From contig NZ_CP102602.1 in assembly GCF_024707485.1 (NCBI RefSeq), forward strand, positions 124,001 to 188,000: a stretch of 64,000 bases of DNA, given 5' to 3'. This document shows positions 61,449-64,000 of this stretch, piece by piece. Every line of letters starts with the position of its first letter. Within the stretch, counting starts at the first letter, position 1. The stretch comes from Thermococcus thermotolerans (GTDB taxonomy: Archaea > Methanobacteriota_B > Thermococci > Thermococcales > Thermococcaceae). Both the position numbers and the translations under genes were made by a program. The notes beneath the pieces were generated by a model. It worked only from the letters and a program-made list of their open reading frames with translations, ran no database searches and had not been told where the DNA came from.

Positions 61449-61469
61449 GTTTCTCTTTTTTGGGTAAGG

Positions 61470-61478
61470 TATAAATAT
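61470..61478 (+). promoter_or_regulatory. TATA box of the gene at 61501
   Basis: TATAAATAT, 27 bases before ATG 61501, which would make the transcript leaderless. Confidence 0.65.
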
Positions 61479-61500
61479 CCCCAGCGCGCTAAGCTATGTG

Positions 61501-62136
61501 ATGCCTATGTTTTTCAAACCGGCCGAGCTCCAATCCAGGGATGTGAAGCCCTTCGATGCGTTTCCCCTCGCGTTTGCCGAGGGGAGCATGTCGGCCATGA
61601 TAGCGGCCGATGAGCTCGCAGAGACCGTCTTTCTGTACCACCTCGTCGCAAACGCCCTTGAGAACGGCCTCGTCTATCATATCGGTCCTGGAGCGTCGTT
61701 TTCCGTTAAGGTTCTGAAGCGCATCGCTGAGGACGCCTCGAACCTCTACGCAGGCAACGTCTACTCCGTTGAGGAACTCCTCCAAGCGCTCAACGTCGTT
61801 GAGGATGGCTCCCTTGTGGTGGTCTCGCTCTTTCCGGCACTTCTCAACCGCTCCGCCGAGGGAATTGTGGAGATTAGAAAACTGGTTGACAGAAAGGGGC
61901 TTATCTTGGTTCTTGGACACACCACTATAGAACTCAACGAACTCGACCTCCCCGCGGAATTCAGGCGCCTCTATGACCTCCCCGAGATATTCGAAGCTTT
62001 GGTAGTTCTTAGAACCAGCTCCTACCGCGGTCACTACAGGCTCAACATGACCGTCCTTAAGGCACCTCCCGACTACGTCTCTGCAGTGGGTGACCACTCG
62101 ATACCGATTGACTCCTTAATAAAGCCCCTGCTCTAG
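61501..62136 (+). CDS. hypothetical protein, possible degenerate RecA/KaiC fold
   Basis: A 211-residue soluble protein. The strand-helix order 'FPLAFAEGSMSAMIAADELAETVFLYHLVANALENGLVYHIGPGASFSVKVLKRIAED' and 'DGSLVVVSLFPALLN' and 'GLILVLGHTTIELN' resembles a RecA/KaiC-type ATPase in which Walker A is not intact, so the fold call is tentative. Probably leaderless (TATA 61470-61478). Convergent with the EcfT gene, four-base overlap. Confidence 0.6.
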   Translation: MPMFFKPAELQSRDVKPFDAFPLAFAEGSMSAMIAADELAETVFLYHLVANALENGLVYHIGPGASFSVKVLKRIAEDASNLYAGNVYSVEELLQALNVVEDGSLVVVSLFPALLNRSAEGIVEIRKLVDRKGLILVLGHTTIELNELDLPAEFRRLYDLPEIFEALVVLRTSSYRGHYRLNMTVLKAPPDYVSAVGDHSIPIDSLIKPLL

Positions 62137-62894
62137 TCATATATACTTATATGTCCCAGCCCAAGGCCGTATCGGACGTAGAGCGCCAGCGCAAAGAGGA
62201 GCAGGAGGGCGGTCATGGCAAGATAGTCCCTACAGGTCATCTCGATGTCATAGAGAAACGTCCTTTTCTTGGTGGCACCGAGGGCGCGGCTCTCTAGGGC
62301 TATGCTCAGCTCGTGGGCAGTCTTGAGGGACGCTACAAGAAGGGGTATAAGGACTGCGCTCATTCTCTTCATCCTGACCAAGAAGTTGCCCTTCTCCACC
62401 TCCCATCCCCGGCTTTTCTGGGCGTCCATAATGTTGCCAGTCAGGATGTAGAGGGTGGGAATGTAGCGGAGTGCTATTGAAATCGTCAGACCGAACTCGT
62501 AGGGCATACCCAGCTTCACAAAGCCGAGGATCAGGTCGCGCTGGCTCGTCGTCATCAGAAGCATGAACGTCAGCAGGGCGAAGGTCAGCAGGCGCATCGA
62601 GAAGGAGATGCCGAAGAGAAGCCCCTCAAGCCTCGGCTTGTATATCAGGGGCCATATCACAATGGTTATAATGACTATCGGAATGAGGGGCTTCAGAAGG
62701 TGGAGCACTTCCCTAATTTCAATTTTCCCGAGAGCTTTGGCTGATATGAGAGTGAGAAAGAACAGCGGGATCAGGAAAAGGGGGTCATTGTAGAGCATTA
62801 TTGCGGCGATTCCGGCGAGGGTCCCGATTATCTTGACCCTCGGATCGAGGCTGTGAAGCAGGGAGTCCCTCTCGAAGTAGAAGGGATATATCAT
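62133..62894 (-). CDS. ecfT: energy-coupling factor transporter transmembrane protein EcfT
   Basis: A 253-residue EcfT/CbiQ-type protein with five or six helices and the cytoplasmic coupling motifs 'MDAQKSRGWEVEKG' and 'SIALESRALGAT' (the A-R-[AG] type contacts to the ATPases). It couples ATP hydrolysis by EcfA to a vitamin-binding S component. It begins four bases before the ecfA stop, so the genes are coupled. The S component is not in this window; nearness of birA suggests biotin, but cobalt or other vitamins are possible. Confidence 0.9.
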   Translation of the reverse strand: MIYPFYFERDSLLHSLDPRVKIIGTLAGIAAIMLYNDPLFLIPLFFLTLISAKALGKIEIREVLHLLKPLIPIVIITIVIWPLIYKPRLEGLLFGISFSMRLLTFALLTFMLLMTTSQRDLILGFVKLGMPYEFGLTISIALRYIPTLYILTGNIMDAQKSRGWEVEKGNFLVRMKRMSAVLIPLLVASLKTAHELSIALESRALGATKKRTFLYDIEMTCRDYLAMTALLLLFALALYVRYGLGLGHISIYD

Positions 62895-63682
62895 CGTGAA
62901 CCACCCGCCAGGGCGTTTATGACCTCCGAGGTGCTCCTAACAAACCCTATTCCGAGTTTTTCGCTTATTCTGAGGAGCTCCGGTTTTTCAAGCCCGTAGT
63001 CGTGCAGTTCGAGGGAGAAGAACTCCTCCACTGGACCGTCGAAGACCTTCCTGCCCCTGTGGAGCAGAACTACCCTCTCGGCCAGCTCCAGAACCAGATC
63101 CATATCGTGGGTGATGAGGAGTATTCCATGACCGCCTTTTCTCAGTTCGCGTATGGTCTTGACGACTCCTGCGGCGTTTCTGGCGTCCAGGCCGGTCGTT
63201 GGTTCATCCAGAATGAGGTACTTCGGCTTCATGGCCAGGACGCAGGCTATCGCCAGTCTCTGCTTTTCACCGCCGCTGAGGGAGTAGGGTGCCCTCTCTT
63301 CGTAACCCTCAAGGTTGACGGTTTTCAGTGCCCATCTTACCCTGCTCTCGACCTCTTCCTCACTCAAACCGAGATTCTTTGGCCCGAATGCAACCTCCCT
63401 GAAGACACTCTCCTCAAAGAACATGTGCTCCGGGTTCTGAAAGACATAGCCGACTATTCTGCTTAGTTCGGCGACGGTATGTTCCCTGGTGTCCATTCCA
63501 TCGACGATTACCTTTCCCTTCGTGGGCTTCAGGAGGCCGTTGAAGTGCTTAGCCAGCGTCGTCTTTCCACTTCCGTTCTGGCCCACCAGAGCCACTATCT
63601 CCTCGCCCATCTCGAAGTCTATGCCTCTCAGCGCCTCTCTCCCGTTCTCGTAGATATGCCAGACGTTCTCAGCCCTCAGCAT
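62891..63682 (-). CDS. ecfA: energy-coupling factor ATP-binding protein EcfA
   Basis: A 263-residue ATPase: Walker A GQNGSGKTT, Q-loop FQNPEHMFFEE, signature YSLSGGEKQRLAIA, Walker B LILDEPTTGLD, and switch His in ITHDMDLV. A single A subunit is encoded here; bacterial systems often have two. It overlaps the birA stop by 14 bases upstream and ecfT by 4 bases. ATG 63682 is chosen; the 5' TTG at 63691 is an alternative. Confidence 0.92.
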   Translation of the reverse strand: MLRAENVWHIYENGREALRGIDFEMGEEIVALVGQNGSGKTTLAKHFNGLLKPTKGKVIVDGMDTREHTVAELSRIVGYVFQNPEHMFFEESVFREVAFGPKNLGLSEEEVESRVRWALKTVNLEGYEERAPYSLSGGEKQRLAIACVLAMKPKYLILDEPTTGLDARNAAGVVKTIRELRKGGHGILLITHDMDLVLELAERVVLLHRGRKVFDGPVEEFFSLELHDYGLEKPELLRISEKLGIGFVRSTSEVINALAGGSR

Positions 63683-64000
63683 CGCTTTCAACTTCCGACT
63701 GCTGATTTAAAAAAGTTCCCAGTGAGAGTTTGAGTTCCCGGAACAGCTTCCTGGAGACCTCTATGAGTGTGGGTGCCCTTCCGAGCACACGTACCATGGA
63801 CGTCGCATCATCCGGCACAGGATTGGAAACGTTCAGCCCAACCCCAATGATGGCGTATCGGACCATATCCAGCTCCCCTGCCGCCTCCAGAAGGACGCCC
63901 GCTATCTTTTTTCCTCCTGTATAGACCCCCTCCTCAAGAACCTCCGCAGGGATCCCGTAATCTCTGAGGGTTCTCGCAACCGCTTTGAGGGAGGGCTCCA
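63669..64000 (-). CDS. birA: biotin protein ligase (BirA type), start beyond the window
   Basis: The C-terminal part of a biotin-[carboxylase] ligase; the window ends inside it. In the minus-strand frame, 'GGKKIAGVLLEAAGELDMVRYAIIGVGLNVSN' is the biotinyl-AMP binding region of the family (GKKIAGIL..E and IGIGLNVN). It transfers biotin to carboxylase or decarboxylase subunits. Its 3' end overlaps ecfA by 14 bases, so birA, ecfA and ecfT form an operon, and biotin import is a reasonable guess for the ECF system. Confidence 0.85.
   Translation of the reverse strand, partial: EPSLKAVARTLRDYGIPAEVLEEGVYTGGKKIAGVLLEAAGELDMVRYAIIGVGLNVSNPVPDDATSMVRVLGRAPTLIEVSRKLFRELKLSLGTFLNQQSEVESDAEG

Overview
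The window is a gene-dense piece of chromosome from a hyperthermophilic euryarchaeon of the order Thermococcales, most likely a Thermococcus. The evidence is an ADP-dependent phosphofructokinase, sn-glycerol-1-phosphate dehydrogenase (archaeal ether lipids), ADP-forming acetyl-CoA synthetase, a TET/M42 peptidase, the archaeal helicase ASH-Ski2, the Thermococcales family DUF257, two secreted proteins with CGP-CTERM tails, archaeal TATA boxes, an intron-containing tRNA-Met and G-rich GGTGA-type ribosome binding sites. I see no CRISPR array, no complete insertion sequence and no prophage.

Layout. 1-5.4 kb: 5-oxoprolinase subunits PxpB (cut by the window edge) and PxpC, UPF0179, EgsA, a DUF63 membrane protein, an inositol/fructose bisphosphate phosphatase and a rhomboid protease. 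5.4-8.5 kb: tRNA-Leu, tRNA-Lys, a DEAD-box helicase, a transglutaminase-like lipoprotein and tRNA-Met with intron. 8.5-9.06 kb is the only gene-free stretch over 300 bases; it is AT-rich and holds hairpins and two diverged copies of a ~65-bp sequence. 9-18.6 kb: a membrane protein with a PH-like end plus a small upstream gene, an archaeal ATPase, an XPD-like helicase, M42 peptidase, SfsA, a Toprim protein and XerA. 18.6-20 kb is an AT-rich island with an orphan promoter carrying two operators and a frameshifted exported protein. 20-26.6 kb: ADP-PFK, Asp/Glu racemase-type enzyme, nitroreductase, ThiI, DUF998, a HEPN/MNT toxin-antitoxin pair and a stand-alone ThiI catalytic domain. 26.6-31.5 kb: two tandem exported paralogues, a frameshifted cysteine synthase and a DUF257 pair. 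31.5-38.9 kb: acetyl-CoA synthetase beta and alpha, a TIM-barrel epimerase, a double-MgtE transporter facing two PhoU/RCK-C regulators, endonuclease III. 39-45.3 kb: PadR-controlled ABC exporter, phosphoglycerate kinase, and a large Mrr-like nuclease fused to repeated beta domains. 46-54.5 kb: a secreted metallophosphoesterase, DUF447, a complete FbpABC-type uptake system and a second CGP-CTERM protein. 54.5-64 kb: TyrRS, Lrp regulator, ASH-Ski2, an AT-rich unknown gene, a second DUF63 protein, and an ECF transporter next to BirA (cut by the window edge).

How it works together. Central sugar metabolism is represented by pfkC and pgk, and each has a Thermococcales glycolytic motif: downstream of the TATA box for pfkC (expected repression) and upstream for pgk (expected activation), which fits one regulator switching between glycolysis and gluconeogenesis. 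Acetyl-CoA synthetase supplies the ATP-yielding end step of peptide and sugar fermentation. Several short regulatory palindromes pair with genes (PadR exporter, HEPN/MNT), and one pair at 18.6 kb has no obvious gene. Two genes (18749-19937 and 28720-29623) are broken at a homopolymer run and would each be intact with one base fewer.
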